Part shown: piece after piece, positions 7,823 through 16,198 of the stretch
How the letters are laid out: every line of letters starts with the position of its first letter
Numbering within the stretch: position 1 is the first letter of the stretch
Assembly: GCA_002498455.1 (NCBI GenBank)
Contig: DAHO01000012.1
Location: 1 to 32,339, forward strand
DNA length: 32,339 nucleotides
Direction of reading: 5' to 3'
Source: Euryarchaeota archaeon UBA602
Lineage (GTDB): Archaea > Thermoplasmatota > Poseidoniia > Poseidoniales > Thalassarchaeaceae
Translations under genes and position numbers: made by a program
The notes under the pieces: model-generated
Database searches by the model: none
The model's input: the letters and a program-made list of their open reading frames with translations, nothing else
Told to the model about the DNA's origin: nothing

Positions 7823-9805
7823 TCACGACTCCATGCCAAGGGCTTCGTTCCGTTCGTCCTCTTCCCGCGCGACACGTATTCCTTCCTCAAGATCGACTCG
7901 ACTGGTCAGATAAGTTCCGGCTAAGATTACGACGGTGATGGTCAACAGTGCCACTCGACTGTCAAAGGCCGTACTCGCGATTGCATACAAAGCGGTCCCG
8001 ATCATGGCCGCAGACTTGCCAAGGAATCCAAAGAATCCGTAGAATTCAGAAGCCCGGGTTTTCGGTGTCAACATCGAGAACATTGAGCGTGCTTGTGCAC
8101 CGGCTGAACCCATGGCACAACCGACAAACATACCGAGAATAATCCATTGTAGTGAGACTCCAATGCCCAGTGGTTCCCAAACCACATTACGCATGGTGAT
8201 TGCCCATGAATCAACAGGACCTCCTTGGTCCAACTTGGTAGGATGTCGATCACCAATTTCATCTGCCCCAGAAATGGTTTCATTTCCACCAATGATAATG
8301 ATCGAGAATCGATGATCACTGGCGTCATCAAATGCTGCTACCAATGCAATCGCATCGTCTTCAGAAATCGACTTGATTTCCTTTTCCTCCACCTTTGCTT
8401 GATCGGCAAGGAAGGATGCACCGAATATCCCTACACCAACCAACAAGAATGCTGCAAGTAATCCCATGATTCCCATTTCCCGCTCTTGAATCCACTTGAT
8501 TCCAAGGCCCAATAATCCGACCATGGCCAAAATGAATACACAGACCATCAAGCCTGTACCCAGGGTACTATCACCCGCATCTTCAACAGAATAATCGGTT
8601 TCAGGGAAATGTGCTTGGAAGGCATCACGGAATGCCGCATCACCTTCAGAATCTTCGGCAATCCAACCCTCAAACCCTCGGTCATACAATGTGTTCATGT
8701 CATACATACCCGTCTCATTGTTCCACTCAAATTGGAAATCATAACGCTCAGCATCTTCTTCTCCTTCCAATTCTAAAGGTGCAAACCCGGCAGCAGTAAC
8801 AGATACAGCACAGTAAATCAGAAGTGCAACCATCAACGCAAATTTTGTGCCTCTTGCAGCAGCGAGTTTTCCGAACACGAATGTCATCGGTACAGCAACT
8901 ATGTTCACTGTTAACAAGAGCATGATATTCATGCTGGGGTCGATTCTCAAGACCGATTCACCGAACGCGCTCGCCATGCTTGCAATTGTATTCACACCAT
9001 CGTAGAACAACAAATAGGCAAGTAAGAAGAATGCGAGAACCTTGAATTTGCGAATCTCTCTTGCAGTCTTGAAAACTTGACCATAGGCAAGCTTTGATGC
9101 CCCCATCACACGTTTGAAGTTATTTTCACCCAAACTATACCATTCCAATTCGGAAGGAATCTCCGGCTCTGGTGTCCACTTGAAAATCAGTGCTCCAAAA
9201 CCCCACCACCACAGTGCAGAGGTCACGAAAATCACTGCAAGTTTGAAGTCCGTATCCCAATTGAATGGACCGAGAAGAAGAATCAGGTGGAAGATGAGTA
9301 ACAAAGATCCTCCTGCAAATCCGTAGATATAGCCCCAAGTTGACAATTTATCTTGTTCATCTCGAGATCCTAGATAGGGCATGAATGAGTAGTAAATCAC
9401 GTTGCCACCAGTAAATCCGATTGTACCAATGGTGAACATGACTGCGAGTACGATGTATCCGTCCGAACCGAAGTAGGGTGCTGCGCCCATCAATGCACAA
9501 AATACGATACCTGCGGCAGTATACCATTTGAGCAACTTCTTTTTGATTGGCATTCGATCTGCAATCACACCCAATGCAGGTGCGGTCAATACGACGAAAA
9601 TCATTGACAGCGTTAGAATGGTTGCATAAAATGAGTCACCAGTCTGTGTACCGGTTGCTTTGTTGTACAAATTTGCCATCAATGCAGGCGCAATCACCGT
9701 CATCACAGTGAGGGCATAGGCTTGATTGGCCCAATCGAAGAAATACCAACCCTTTACGGCCTTTTCATTTGCCTCCGTTTTTTCTGCAACGGCAACTTCA
9801 CTCAT
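7823..9805 (-). CDS. MFS transporter of the UMF1/Atg22-like family
   Basis: The N-terminal motif WYFFDWANQAY, followed by repeated hydrophobic helices, is characteristic of the UMF1/Atg22 branch of the major facilitator superfamily, whose eukaryotic members export amino acids from vacuoles. About 12 membrane segments can be counted. Two hydrophilic, acidic insertions between late helices (about residues 330-400 and 450-525 of the 660-residue form) are unusual additions and probably face outside. I chose ATG 9805 over a TTG-type extension to 9859 because a TATA-like box is centred about 26 nt upstream, which fits a leaderless transcript. The downstream gene is a hexapeptide-repeat membrane protein 4 nt away. 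Substrate is unknown. Confidence 0.85.
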   Translation of the reverse strand: MSEVAVAEKTEANEKAVKGWYFFDWANQAYALTVMTVIAPALMANLYNKATGTQTGDSFYATILTLSMIFVVLTAPALGVIADRMPIKKKLLKWYTAAGIVFCALMGAAPYFGSDGYIVLAVMFTIGTIGFTGGNVIYYSFMPYLGSRDEQDKLSTWGYIYGFAGGSLLLIFHLILLLGPFNWDTDFKLAVIFVTSALWWWGFGALIFKWTPEPEIPSELEWYSLGENNFKRVMGASKLAYGQVFKTAREIRKFKVLAFFLLAYLLFYDGVNTIASMASAFGESVLRIDPSMNIMLLLTVNIVAVPMTFVFGKLAAARGTKFALMVALLIYCAVSVTAAGFAPLELEGEEDAERYDFQFEWNNETGMYDMNTLYDRGFEGWIAEDSEGDAAFRDAFQAHFPETDYSVEDAGDSTLGTGLMVCVFILAMVGLLGLGIKWIQEREMGIMGLLAAFLLVGVGIFGASFLADQAKVEEKEIKSISEDDAIALVAAFDDASDHRFSIIIIGGNETISGADEIGDRHPTKLDQGGPVDSWAITMRNVVWEPLGIGVSLQWIILGMFVGCAMGSAGAQARSMFSMLTPKTRASEFYGFFGFLGKSAAMIGTALYAIASTAFDSRVALLTITVVILAGTYLTSRVDLEEGIRVAREEDERNEALGMES

Positions 9806-9826
9806 GGTGGGGGCAGCGCAAACCAG

Positions 9827-9834
9827 CCTATAAC
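9827..9834 (-). promoter_or_regulatory. TATA-like box of the UMF1 transporter gene
   Basis: On the minus strand this reads GTTATAGG. Its centre is about 26 nt upstream of the ATG at 9805, the standard archaeal distance from TATA box to transcription start. Transcription would then begin at or next to the A of the ATG, implying a leaderless mRNA. This supports the shorter start. Confidence 0.5.
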
Positions 9835-9883
9835 GCCACACCCGACCATTTTGAACCAATAGAGGGATTCAAAACGGAATGAT

Positions 9884-9898
9884 TGCCCGGAAGGGGCA
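9884..9898. repeat. Short palindrome at the RaSEA start codon
   Basis: TGCCC and GGGCA flank GGAAG, ending on the first base of the ATG at 9898. In the mRNA this could form a small stem next to the start codon. Five-base arms can arise by chance, so confidence is low. Confidence 0.3.
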
Positions 9899-11049
9899 TG
9901 GCAGATGCGGTCACAGCCGGCTTGGTTTCGATTCCAGGCAAAGCGGTTAAGCTGCATCATTTGGTTAAAGCCCCCGAGAATGCCATCGAATCAATCCGGA
10001 TTCGAGAAGGTTGGAATGCCGATGAACCGGCCACAGTTTACACCACTCCTGAGCGTATGCCGGATGGTACACCTTGCACTGCAGCAACAGTCATCCTACG
10101 CACTCGAGGCTGTCAGTGGTGGTGGAAATCAGGGTGTACCTTCTGTGGTTATTTCAATGATGTTCGTGATGATGTCACCAGTCTCAACTTGCATGCACAA
10201 TGGTTGGCTGCCAAGAATCAACTGAACAACTTCGAAGGCTGTGACATGGTCAAAGTCTACACCTCTGGTACATTCTTTGAAGACGAGGAGAACCCAGTTG
10301 ATTGGCAGGAAACAGTGCTGACTGAAACCGCTGCGATGGGCAAGCATCTGATTGTCGAAGCTCAAGCCCACCTTTGCCATGAAGAAAAGATTGCATGGGT
10401 GGCGGAAAAACATCCGGGCTGTACCGTAGCCATCGGACTTGAGGCATATGATGATGAAGTGCTGAAATTTCACTGCAACAAGGGGTTCCGAACAAAGACT
10501 TGGAAAAGGGCGGTCGATACCTTGCAGCGACACGGTTTGCGTGCCAAATCGTATCTTTTGTTCAAACCACCATTCATGTCTGAAGGAGATGCACTTCAGC
10601 ACACCACAAAATGGATTCAAGAAATTGCTGCAGATAGTGATGAAATCAGTGTCAATCCAATGAACATCCAAAAGCGTACCATCGTAGATCGAATTTTCCG
10701 TCATCGCGAATATCGACCACCTTGGCTTTGGTCCCTAGTTCAAATGATTCGAAATGTGCATGATGACATCCATCCCGAGGGAAAACCTTCCCGCTCTCGA
10801 TTGATTGTTCATCCAACGGCAGCTGGTTCAGTCCGTGGAGCACACAATTGTGGTCGTTGTGACAAGGAGGTTGCCGCTGCAATCGAGCGATATTCAGTAT
10901 CAGGTTCTTTATTGGAGTTTGAGGGCCTGTCCTGTGAGTGTGAATCTCAATGGAAGGCCGAGATTGAACTTGATACATCCCTTCCGATTCCTCTTGGAAG
11001 TGGAATTGATCGCCGTCTAGACCCGATTGAAGCACTCCTTTCACCCTGA
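9898..11049 (+). CDS. Radical SAM protein, archaeosine synthesis enzyme RaSEA-like
   Basis: The product (383 residues from ATG 9898) has a radical SAM cysteine motif with unusual spacing, C72-x7-C80-x2-C83, in RGCQWWWKSGCTFCGY, as in the RaSEA family. In established biochemistry, ArcS attaches lysine to preQ0 at position 15 of archaeal tRNA, and RaSEA then cleaves the lysine radically to leave archaeosine. A (beta/alpha)-barrel-like core follows, and the C-terminus has further cysteines (NCGRCD and SCECE) that may bind a second metal. The ATG at 9898 is preferred over TTG 9883 because a short palindrome occupies the interval. No ArcS or TGT gene lies in this window. The gene is divergent from the UMF1 transporter. 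Confidence 0.85.
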   Translation: MADAVTAGLVSIPGKAVKLHHLVKAPENAIESIRIREGWNADEPATVYTTPERMPDGTPCTAATVILRTRGCQWWWKSGCTFCGYFNDVRDDVTSLNLHAQWLAAKNQLNNFEGCDMVKVYTSGTFFEDEENPVDWQETVLTETAAMGKHLIVEAQAHLCHEEKIAWVAEKHPGCTVAIGLEAYDDEVLKFHCNKGFRTKTWKRAVDTLQRHGLRAKSYLLFKPPFMSEGDALQHTTKWIQEIAADSDEISVNPMNIQKRTIVDRIFRHREYRPPWLWSLVQMIRNVHDDIHPEGKPSRSRLIVHPTAAGSVRGAHNCGRCDKEVAAAIERYSVSGSLLEFEGLSCECESQWKAEIELDTSLPIPLGSGIDRRLDPIEALLSP

Positions 11050-11113
11050 ATCAGTACGCTTCTGAAGTCCTTCATTTCGCCGAACGCTTATGTGCGCTCT
11101 ACCAGTGGCCGAT

Positions 11114-11128
11114 TTGCCCGTAGGGCAA
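11114..11128. repeat. Palindrome upstream of the small membrane protein gene
   Basis: TTGCCC and GGGCAA flank GTA between the RaSEA gene and the next gene. It resembles other CCC/GGG palindromes in this window. It would lie in the 5' leader if transcription begins near the TTATG sequence at 11088-11092. Confidence 0.4.
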
Positions 11129-11145
11129 TTCTGGTGTGTGCACAA

Positions 11146-11418
11146 ATGTTTGATGAATCGATGCTACCCGATGTCACGCTTGGAGAAGATGAACCAGCCA
11201 TGGCCAAAGTACTCTTGGTCGTCAGCATTCTCGGTGCGATGGCACTTCTGATTTTGTACGGTGTTTTGTTCCCTGGTTCGGACATTCCAGCCCTTGGAGA
11301 CGTAGTATCACTCCTCAGTGGTTTAGCCAACAGCGGAATCTGGATTTTCTTGATTGGAATCCTTGTTGGATTTGGTATGATTTTCGCAAATGTGCTTGGA
11401 GGAGCGCTTGAGGATTAG
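11146..11418 (+). CDS. Small two-helix membrane protein, unknown
   Basis: The 90-residue product has a short acidic N-terminus, a membrane helix at about 20-40 (VLLVVSILGAMALLILYGVLF) and a second at about 57-82. I recognise no family. The frame is open upstream to a GTG at 11092, but that extension is arginine-rich and contains a palindrome, so ATG 11146 (or ATG 11161) is more likely. The stop codon TAG overlaps the ribosome site of the following membrane protein gene, so the two are tightly coupled. The product is probably a small subunit or assembly partner of that larger membrane protein. Confidence 0.65.
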   Translation: MFDESMLPDVTLGEDEPAMAKVLLVVSILGAMALLILYGVLFPGSDIPALGDVVSLLSGLANSGIWIFLIGILVGFGMIFANVLGGALED

Positions 11419-11424
11419 GAGGTG
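11417..11424 (+). promoter_or_regulatory. Strong ribosome binding site overlapping the upstream stop
   Basis: AGGAGGTG overlaps the TAG of the preceding gene and ends 6 nt before ATG 11431. It fixes that start over an out-of-frame ATG at 11427. The same 6-nt spacing occurs in front of the L1 and L12 genes. Confidence 0.75.
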
Positions 11425-11430
11425 TAATGA

Positions 11431-13032
11431 ATGCTACTTGTTGATTTGATTACAGTTTGGGCCGGATTCCTACTCATTGTCGTTCTCGTTAATCGAGGCG
11501 TTCCCATTTTCCAAGAACTGATTCGGGACATGACTGATTTTTTCATGGAAAAAGCGCTTGGTCCGGGTGCAGACCTCTTTGAAGGTCGCAGTGGCTCAGG
11601 TACGGTTGCATGGATGATGCATGGCATGCTTTGGACCAGTATTGGAGCAGCATTCACCTTCATTGGCATGTGGATGGCTCACGAACCTGATGCGATTGCG
11701 AGCCTGTCGAGCATCTACTACGAACCTTCTGCTGCGACCGTGCAAAATGTTGCTTATGGGGCAGCAAGTGGTGGTATTCTCATGCTGTTGATTGGTGCAG
11801 GTTTACACATCAATGGTCGCTTATCCGGTGTGGGTCTTGCTAGCGATACAAACGCCGTTTTGGTCTCATACGCATTTTCAATGTCGTTGTTCCTTGGCTT
11901 TGTCAGCGATCACACAAACAGCTCATGGGGTGACCTACTCAGTTCAGCTGCAGGCGTCATTTCTATCTTGGTCATGCTCGCAATTCTTGCAAATCACCTG
12001 CTGACATTAGGTCGAAGAACCAACGACACCGTGATGCCCAGCCAATGGCTCATCATCGGTGGTCTGGCCCTTCCACTCATCATGTGCGCCGCAGATTTCG
12101 TTCTCGACTTGCATGATGCAGTGCTTGAGAGCATGGCCATCTTGCCTATGCTTGCAAGCGGCCTTGCAGTGGCCCTCTATGTGGCCCCATTCGCCTCAGG
12201 AACTCCCCTTTGGAGCCGCACTCTTGCCGGTGCTACTGTATTCATGACCTTCGTCACATTGAGTCCAATTGGGATTGATGGAGTAGCTCACACCTCGATA
12301 GGTGACAGTGCAATGCTTACGGTTCTCTTTGCGGCGAGCATGGTTCCGATTCTAGCTGCAGCTGGAAATGTTCTTCAGACGGCCCGCTCAAATTGGGGTA
12401 ATGCATCTTCGAACCCTGCTGCCACCGCCGTTTTGATTGGTATGGTCATGACCGTCGGTAGTGCAATTGGACACCTGTTCGTCGGCTCTGATGCTCATTC
12501 TGCAGGTGAAATTCAGCATCTATCCGCTTCCATGAACATGCTCTTCCTTTGGGGTGGCATGGGCATGATTGCTTGGGGGGGCGTCATCACTTGCTTCCCC
12601 TCGGCATCTGGTCGTTCATTGGATTCGGACGAAACCAGCCGTACAACCATGTGGTTAATCGCAGGAGGCGCGACTCTTGCTTTCCTCTTCAGCATGGGCG
12701 CAAGCATGGTCAAAGCCGCCTATGATGCAGCCGCGGTGGCCAACGATGGGATTGATCCTGAACTCATCGACATGAGTGCAACTAATACGCTTGAAGTTCT
12801 TGCATCCATCGCATTCTATGCAGTCTCGATTGCATCAATTATGATGATGATTAACATGATTCGTGGTAACTTCAGCGGGTCTCCCCTCGGTACCGACGAA
12901 CCCTCAGCACAGGCAGTGAATAGGATTGCTCTCACTCCAGGATCAACCACAATTCGTCAGTTGATTGCAGCCGGGGCCGGTCCCGACACAGAAATTGATG
13001 TCATCAGTGATGACTGGGATGAGGAAGAGTGA
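11431..13032 (+). CDS. Polytopic membrane protein, possibly a divergent heme-copper oxidase subunit I-like protein
   Basis: The 533-residue product has about 13 membrane helices and a short acidic cytosolic tail. Identification is weak. The second helix contains MMHGMLW with H64-G65, reminiscent of the helix II heme-ligand region (xxHG) of oxidase subunit I. The stretch around H348 (GHLFVG, then a helix with WGGMGMIAWGG) can be laid over the helix VII/VIII region, where HHMFxxG normally binds copper. However, the paired histidine is reduced to one, the helix VI copper histidine is not evident, and the last helix lacks the HxH heme ligands. If it is a homologue it is probably not a working oxidase. 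It is co-transcribed with the small membrane protein before it and the GTPase after it. Confidence 0.6.
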   Translation: MLLVDLITVWAGFLLIVVLVNRGVPIFQELIRDMTDFFMEKALGPGADLFEGRSGSGTVAWMMHGMLWTSIGAAFTFIGMWMAHEPDAIASLSSIYYEPSAATVQNVAYGAASGGILMLLIGAGLHINGRLSGVGLASDTNAVLVSYAFSMSLFLGFVSDHTNSSWGDLLSSAAGVISILVMLAILANHLLTLGRRTNDTVMPSQWLIIGGLALPLIMCAADFVLDLHDAVLESMAILPMLASGLAVALYVAPFASGTPLWSRTLAGATVFMTFVTLSPIGIDGVAHTSIGDSAMLTVLFAASMVPILAAAGNVLQTARSNWGNASSNPAATAVLIGMVMTVGSAIGHLFVGSDAHSAGEIQHLSASMNMLFLWGGMGMIAWGGVITCFPSASGRSLDSDETSRTTMWLIAGGATLAFLFSMGASMVKAAYDAAAVANDGIDPELIDMSATNTLEVLASIAFYAVSIASIMMMINMIRGNFSGSPLGTDEPSAQAVNRIALTPGSTTIRQLIAAGAGPDTEIDVISDDWDEEE

Positions 13033-13034
13033 GC

Positions 13035-14321
13035 ATGCGCATTGGGTTGGTCGGAAAACCCAACGTCGGCAAATCGACCGCTTTTGCAGCCTTGACTGAA
13101 AGTGCTGTGGAAATCGCAAACTATCCCTTTACCACAATCGATCCGAACGTAGGCGTGACATTTCTTCCTGCAGATTCAAATTGTCCCTGTGAATCCTTGC
13201 GCATAAAGCGCGAAGCAGATGGGCGGCTCCCTCCAATTGCTCAAGATGATCCTCGTGAAGGAAGCCTGTGTGATCCTCGTACAGGTTCCTGCATCAGCTT
13301 TCGCCGAACGGTCCCTGTTACTCTAATTGACGTTGCAGGTTTGGTACCCGGTGCACACGATGGGAAAGGGCGAGGCAACCAATTTCTCAATGATTTAGCT
13401 CAATGTGATGCATTAATCCAGGTGGTGGATGCATCGGGCGGAACCGACCTCGAAGGCAACCCAATGGGTCCCGGTTCTTGCAATCCAATCGAGGAGCATG
13501 CCTTCCTTGTGGAAGAGTTGGCAATGTGGATTCATGGTATCCTCGATACAGGATGGGGTCGTGGTGTGCGACGTGTACAAGCCGAAGGTGAACGTGGATT
13601 GGTGGATTTCATCACGGCCCAATTGACTGGAATTGGTGGGAATGAATCCATGGTGATGCAGGCGATTTCGGGGTTCAAATCAGAGCATCCTGAGTTGGGG
13701 GTGCCGTGGGAATGGGATACAGAAGTTCGGGCCGCCCTAGCCCATCATTTGCGTCGTGCTGTTTTCCCGCTTTGTGTGGCTGCAAACAAAGCGGATGTCG
13801 CCGAGTCGGGGGCCTGGGATGCATTGGCGGAAAAGGTCGAAGCCGAAGGCGGTATTCTCGTACCCACCAGTGCCGACAGTGAATTGGCTTTGAGACGTGC
13901 GGCCAAAGCTGGATTCATCCATTATCCACCCGGTGCTGTCGGATTCACATTGACAGGTCAAGGCGAGTCTGAACTCAACTCGGCCCAAAGAAAGGGATTG
14001 GATGCCATTTCAGACCGACTCGAGCGTTTGGGAGGTACAGGTCTAGTCTCCTTGGTCTCAAGAATCGTTCGAGAGCGTCTTGAACGAATTGTAGCCTATC
14101 CAGTCCAAGATGAAAGCCATTGGACGGATGGGGACGGTCGGGTCCTACCCGATGCCCTTCTGGTCCGGCGGGGGACCAATGCCAAAGGATTGGCATACGC
14201 GGTACACACAGATCTCGGGGATGGTTTCATTCGCGCCGTCGATGGTCGAACAGGACGAGTCATTGGAGCAGAGCATGAAATCAACGACAATGACGTCATC
14301 AAAATTGTCGCTAAAACGTAA
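13035..14321 (+). CDS. OBG/YchF-type GTPase with TGS domain
   Basis: This is a P-loop NTPase of the archaeal/eukaryotic OBG-like group (YchF/DRG relatives), which act on ribosomes. It has the G1 motif GKPNVGKST (7-15), the switch II motif D99-VAGLV, and the G4 motif NKAD at 251-254. The region about 48-90 contains several cysteines (CPCESL, CDPRTGSC). The C-terminal 75 residues match a TGS domain (GTNAKGLAYAVH, then VIGAEHEINDNDVIKI). At 428 residues the length is normal. ATG 13035 is chosen; an in-frame GTG at 13029 overlaps the previous TGA. The stop abuts, with no gap, the stop of the convergent gene at 14322. Confidence 0.9.
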   Translation: MRIGLVGKPNVGKSTAFAALTESAVEIANYPFTTIDPNVGVTFLPADSNCPCESLRIKREADGRLPPIAQDDPREGSLCDPRTGSCISFRRTVPVTLIDVAGLVPGAHDGKGRGNQFLNDLAQCDALIQVVDASGGTDLEGNPMGPGSCNPIEEHAFLVEELAMWIHGILDTGWGRGVRRVQAEGERGLVDFITAQLTGIGGNESMVMQAISGFKSEHPELGVPWEWDTEVRAALAHHLRRAVFPLCVAANKADVAESGAWDALAEKVEAEGGILVPTSADSELALRRAAKAGFIHYPPGAVGFTLTGQGESELNSAQRKGLDAISDRLERLGGTGLVSLVSRIVRERLERIVAYPVQDESHWTDGDGRVLPDALLVRRGTNAKGLAYAVHTDLGDGFIRAVDGRTGRVIGAEHEINDNDVIKIVAKT

Positions 14322-15053
14322 TCATGCGTCGATGGCAACCACGGGTGCCACCGTGACATCAACACCGACAACACGCCAAGAGACAGTGATTTCTTCGCCA
14401 TCCTCATTGTTGTTTAATGCAGGACCTGGTCCTGGCCCGGGTGCGCTACCTGTACGGGTTTCTAGAGTGATTTGACAACGATACTCACCACGGCCAAATC
14501 CATTGTCCACCCAAAGGCCTTCAAGTTCTCCTTTCTGCCCACTTTCTTGATAGGTTTGGCCCGTGTAATTCTCCATCAGCATGATGATCATGGTGTAAGA
14601 CGTTGGACAATTGTTCGGAGAACCCGAGTCTCCCTCCATTGTAGAATCAGATCTCACGAAATCATTGACCTGCCCCATTCGCATTTGACCAACAGCATTG
14701 TCGCATTGGTTTTGGGCAAGAGGATTGGCTCCACTTTCATCGGTTTCTCCATGAGAGACGGTAATTTCTACATAACCAAGATTTACACCCTGTTCTTCAA
14801 ACATGAAATCAAAGATGTATTCTTCACCATCCATCAAGAACTCTGTGGCCTCAGAAGTGGCAACATCCGTTTCTTCAAAGCTGACTTCCCACTCTCCAGA
14901 GACGCTTGAGCCAGCAATTACTGATGCACCATCAGGAAGGAACGCGGCAAAATTTGCAAAGTAAATTGGGAACATGAGGAAGAAAGCGACCGAGATACTC
15001 CAGGTAATCTTCTGTTCCCTTGTGGAGAACCACTTGGTGATGATCGTGTCCAT
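14322..15053 (-). CDS. Membrane-anchored extracytoplasmic protein, unknown
   Basis: The 243-residue product starts with a short basic segment and one hydrophobic helix at about 17-38, consistent with a signal anchor. The remainder is acidic, beta-rich and probably outside the cell. Three cysteines lie in the exported part, and a proline-glycine stretch (APGPGPGP) precedes the final strand region. I recognise no domain. The start is taken as ATG 15053; a TTG two codons upstream is also in frame. A GGAGGCGAG sequence lies 13 nt upstream. It shares the one-anchor plus acidic ectodomain plan with the small protein at 29758, but I see no convincing alignment. Confidence 0.75.
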   Translation of the reverse strand: MDTIITKWFSTREQKITWSISVAFFLMFPIYFANFAAFLPDGASVIAGSSVSGEWEVSFEETDVATSEATEFLMDGEEYIFDFMFEEQGVNLGYVEITVSHGETDESGANPLAQNQCDNAVGQMRMGQVNDFVRSDSTMEGDSGSPNNCPTSYTMIIMLMENYTGQTYQESGQKGELEGLWVDNGFGRGEYRCQITLETRTGSAPGPGPGPALNNNEDGEEITVSWRVVGVDVTVAPVVAIDA

Positions 15054-15116
15054 GTCCAAGCACTCGCCTCCATATCGCTCATCGTATCGTAGTTGATGAA
15101 TCTGCCCTTTGGAGAT

Positions 15117-15632
15117 TTATTCCTCTTCTCTAGCATCTGGCCACCCTACGGGTGGCCATTGGGCCTCATTGGGCCAACCTGACTTTCCAGTATCCAATCC
15201 AAATTTCTTGAATTCACGTCGACTTCTTCGCCACACGGGGAGCAAAAACCCAATCATCGATCGCTGACCAAAAGACCATCTCCAAGGGCACTGGGGTTGT
15301 CGTGAGCACCATGCTTGGAGCAATTCCCTGAAAGGCTGTCCCGTCAAATGTCCCGGAACCACCCACTCAATTTTCGTGATTCCACCACTGGAGCCGGGTA
15401 CTTCTTCCCAGGCCGTCAGTGTCAACCCTTGCCCTAGACCCGACACTGTTGCGATTCGGAAAGTACGGGTGGCCTTGGCGATGGGCATAATGACCATCAT
15501 CCGGTCTACAATTCGGCTACCTTCTTCACGTTCCCATTCCCATCCCGCTTCTTGGATCAAGTGACGAAATGCACGAATCGCCTGTGTCGGTGTGGTATTC
15601 ACCTCCAAGGTCACAGAACGTGGTCGGGCCAT
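15117..15632 (-). CDS. Conserved-looking hypothetical protein, soluble
   Basis: The 171-residue product has no signal peptide or obvious membrane helix. Residues 5-110 alternate beta strands and helices (TLEVNTTPTQAIRAFRHLI, then several strands with TRTFRIATVSG and TLTAWEEV), which could suit a small helix-grip or similar fold. That is a guess from pattern only. The C-terminal 60 residues are rich in Trp, Arg and Pro and unlike the front. The C-terminal codons contain a 9-bp perfect palindrome (15138-15158) and a 9-nt direct repeat, so the tail may have been shaped by DNA or RNA structure. The start is ATG 15632; TTG 15638 is an alternative. Confidence 0.65.
   Translation of the reverse strand: MARPRSVTLEVNTTPTQAIRAFRHLIQEAGWEWEREEGSRIVDRMMVIMPIAKATRTFRIATVSGLGQGLTLTAWEEVPGSSGGITKIEWVVPGHLTGQPFRELLQAWCSRQPQCPWRWSFGQRSMIGFLLPVWRRSRREFKKFGLDTGKSGWPNEAQWPPVGWPDAREEE
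15138..15158. repeat. Nine-base-pair perfect palindrome with adjoining direct repeat
   Basis: TGGCCACCC and GGGTGGCCA flank TAC near the 3' end of the 15117-15632 gene. Right beside it CATTGGGCC occurs twice, at 15157-15165 and 15167-15175. In the minus-strand transcript the hairpin would sit about 20 nt before the stop codon. It is the longest perfect CCC/GGG hairpin in the window apart from the one at 28522. Confidence 0.6.
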
Positions 15633-15857
15633 GAGCAAGGCTTGCGCGCTTCAGTCATGAGGATGCCGCAACAGAATGATGACTGTTGGGCGAAAATCCA
15701 CGACGATGGGGCACATCCAGCACAGCTGGACAGGGTGCGGGTGATGGCCTCCTGGCAATCGTCCGACCTATCGGCCAAACGACCGGCTTGCGCTCGGGCG
15801 CCCCACCGTTGTGGGTAAGTTATCCTGGGTTTGTTGAATGATTGAACTCTGTGGAGA
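15633..15857. other. Longest intergenic region, with several short hairpins
   Basis: This 225-nt gap separates rpl12 from the downstream minus-strand gene. It contains perfect hairpins TCCAGC-ACA-GCTGGA (15716-15730) and CCCAC-CGTT-GTGGG (15802-15815), plus the weaker CCGA-CCTA-TCGG. I see no tRNA-like T-arm, no clear TATA box and no convincing protein. It may be the structured 3' end of the ribosomal transcript, an unrecognised small RNA, or plain spacer. Confidence 0.4.
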
Positions 15858-16169
15858 TCATCCGAAGAGTGAGCCCAAGCCTTCGAAGCCTGCGCCATCA
15901 TCTTCTTCTTCTTCCTCAGCGGGCGCCTCTTCAGCGGCCGGCGCATCGGACGAACCACCAGCAGCAGCAGCTGGAGCCGCAGCAGCGGGTGCCGCGATTG
16001 CCTGGCTCATTGCCTCACCGATGTCGACGGAAGACAGGCTGGCGACAAGTGCCTTCACACGTGCCTCATCAGCATCCACGCCAGCAGCCTTCAAAACAGC
16101 GCCAACGGACTTCTCATCAATCTCTTTCTCTGCGGAGTGCAGCATCATTGCAGCATATACGTATTCCAT
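15858..16169 (-). CDS. rpl12: Ribosomal protein L12 (archaeal P1-type stalk protein)
   Basis: This is the archaeal acidic stalk protein that dimerises, binds the C-terminal helices of L10 and recruits translation GTPases. The 103-residue length is normal. It has the helical N-terminal dimerisation domain beginning MEYVYAAMML, an alanine-rich hinge (about 68-80), and a glutamate-rich tail ending in GFEGLGSLFG, the factor-binding motif shared with the L10 tail. ATG 16169 is chosen, with AGGTG 6 nt upstream; an in-frame TTG at 16202 would add 11 lysine-rich residues and is rejected. It follows rpl10 closely and is the last gene of the cluster. Confidence 0.95.
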   Translation of the reverse strand: MEYVYAAMMLHSAEKEIDEKSVGAVLKAAGVDADEARVKALVASLSSVDIGEAMSQAIAAPAAAAPAAAAGGSSDAPAAEEAPAEEEEEDDGAGFEGLGSLFG

Positions 16170-16198
16170 TTTTTTCACCTTTTTTTGTTGTTTTGGGA

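Noticed and set aside
15674..15682. ATGATGA resembling a C box of a C/D guide RNA
   Set aside because: No D box or C'/D' pair lies at suitable distances on the same strand.
15611..15958. Minus-strand frame crossing the gap after rpl12, with several cysteines
   Set aside because: It overlaps the L12 gene in another frame and has a composition unlike the real proteins here, with no start signal.
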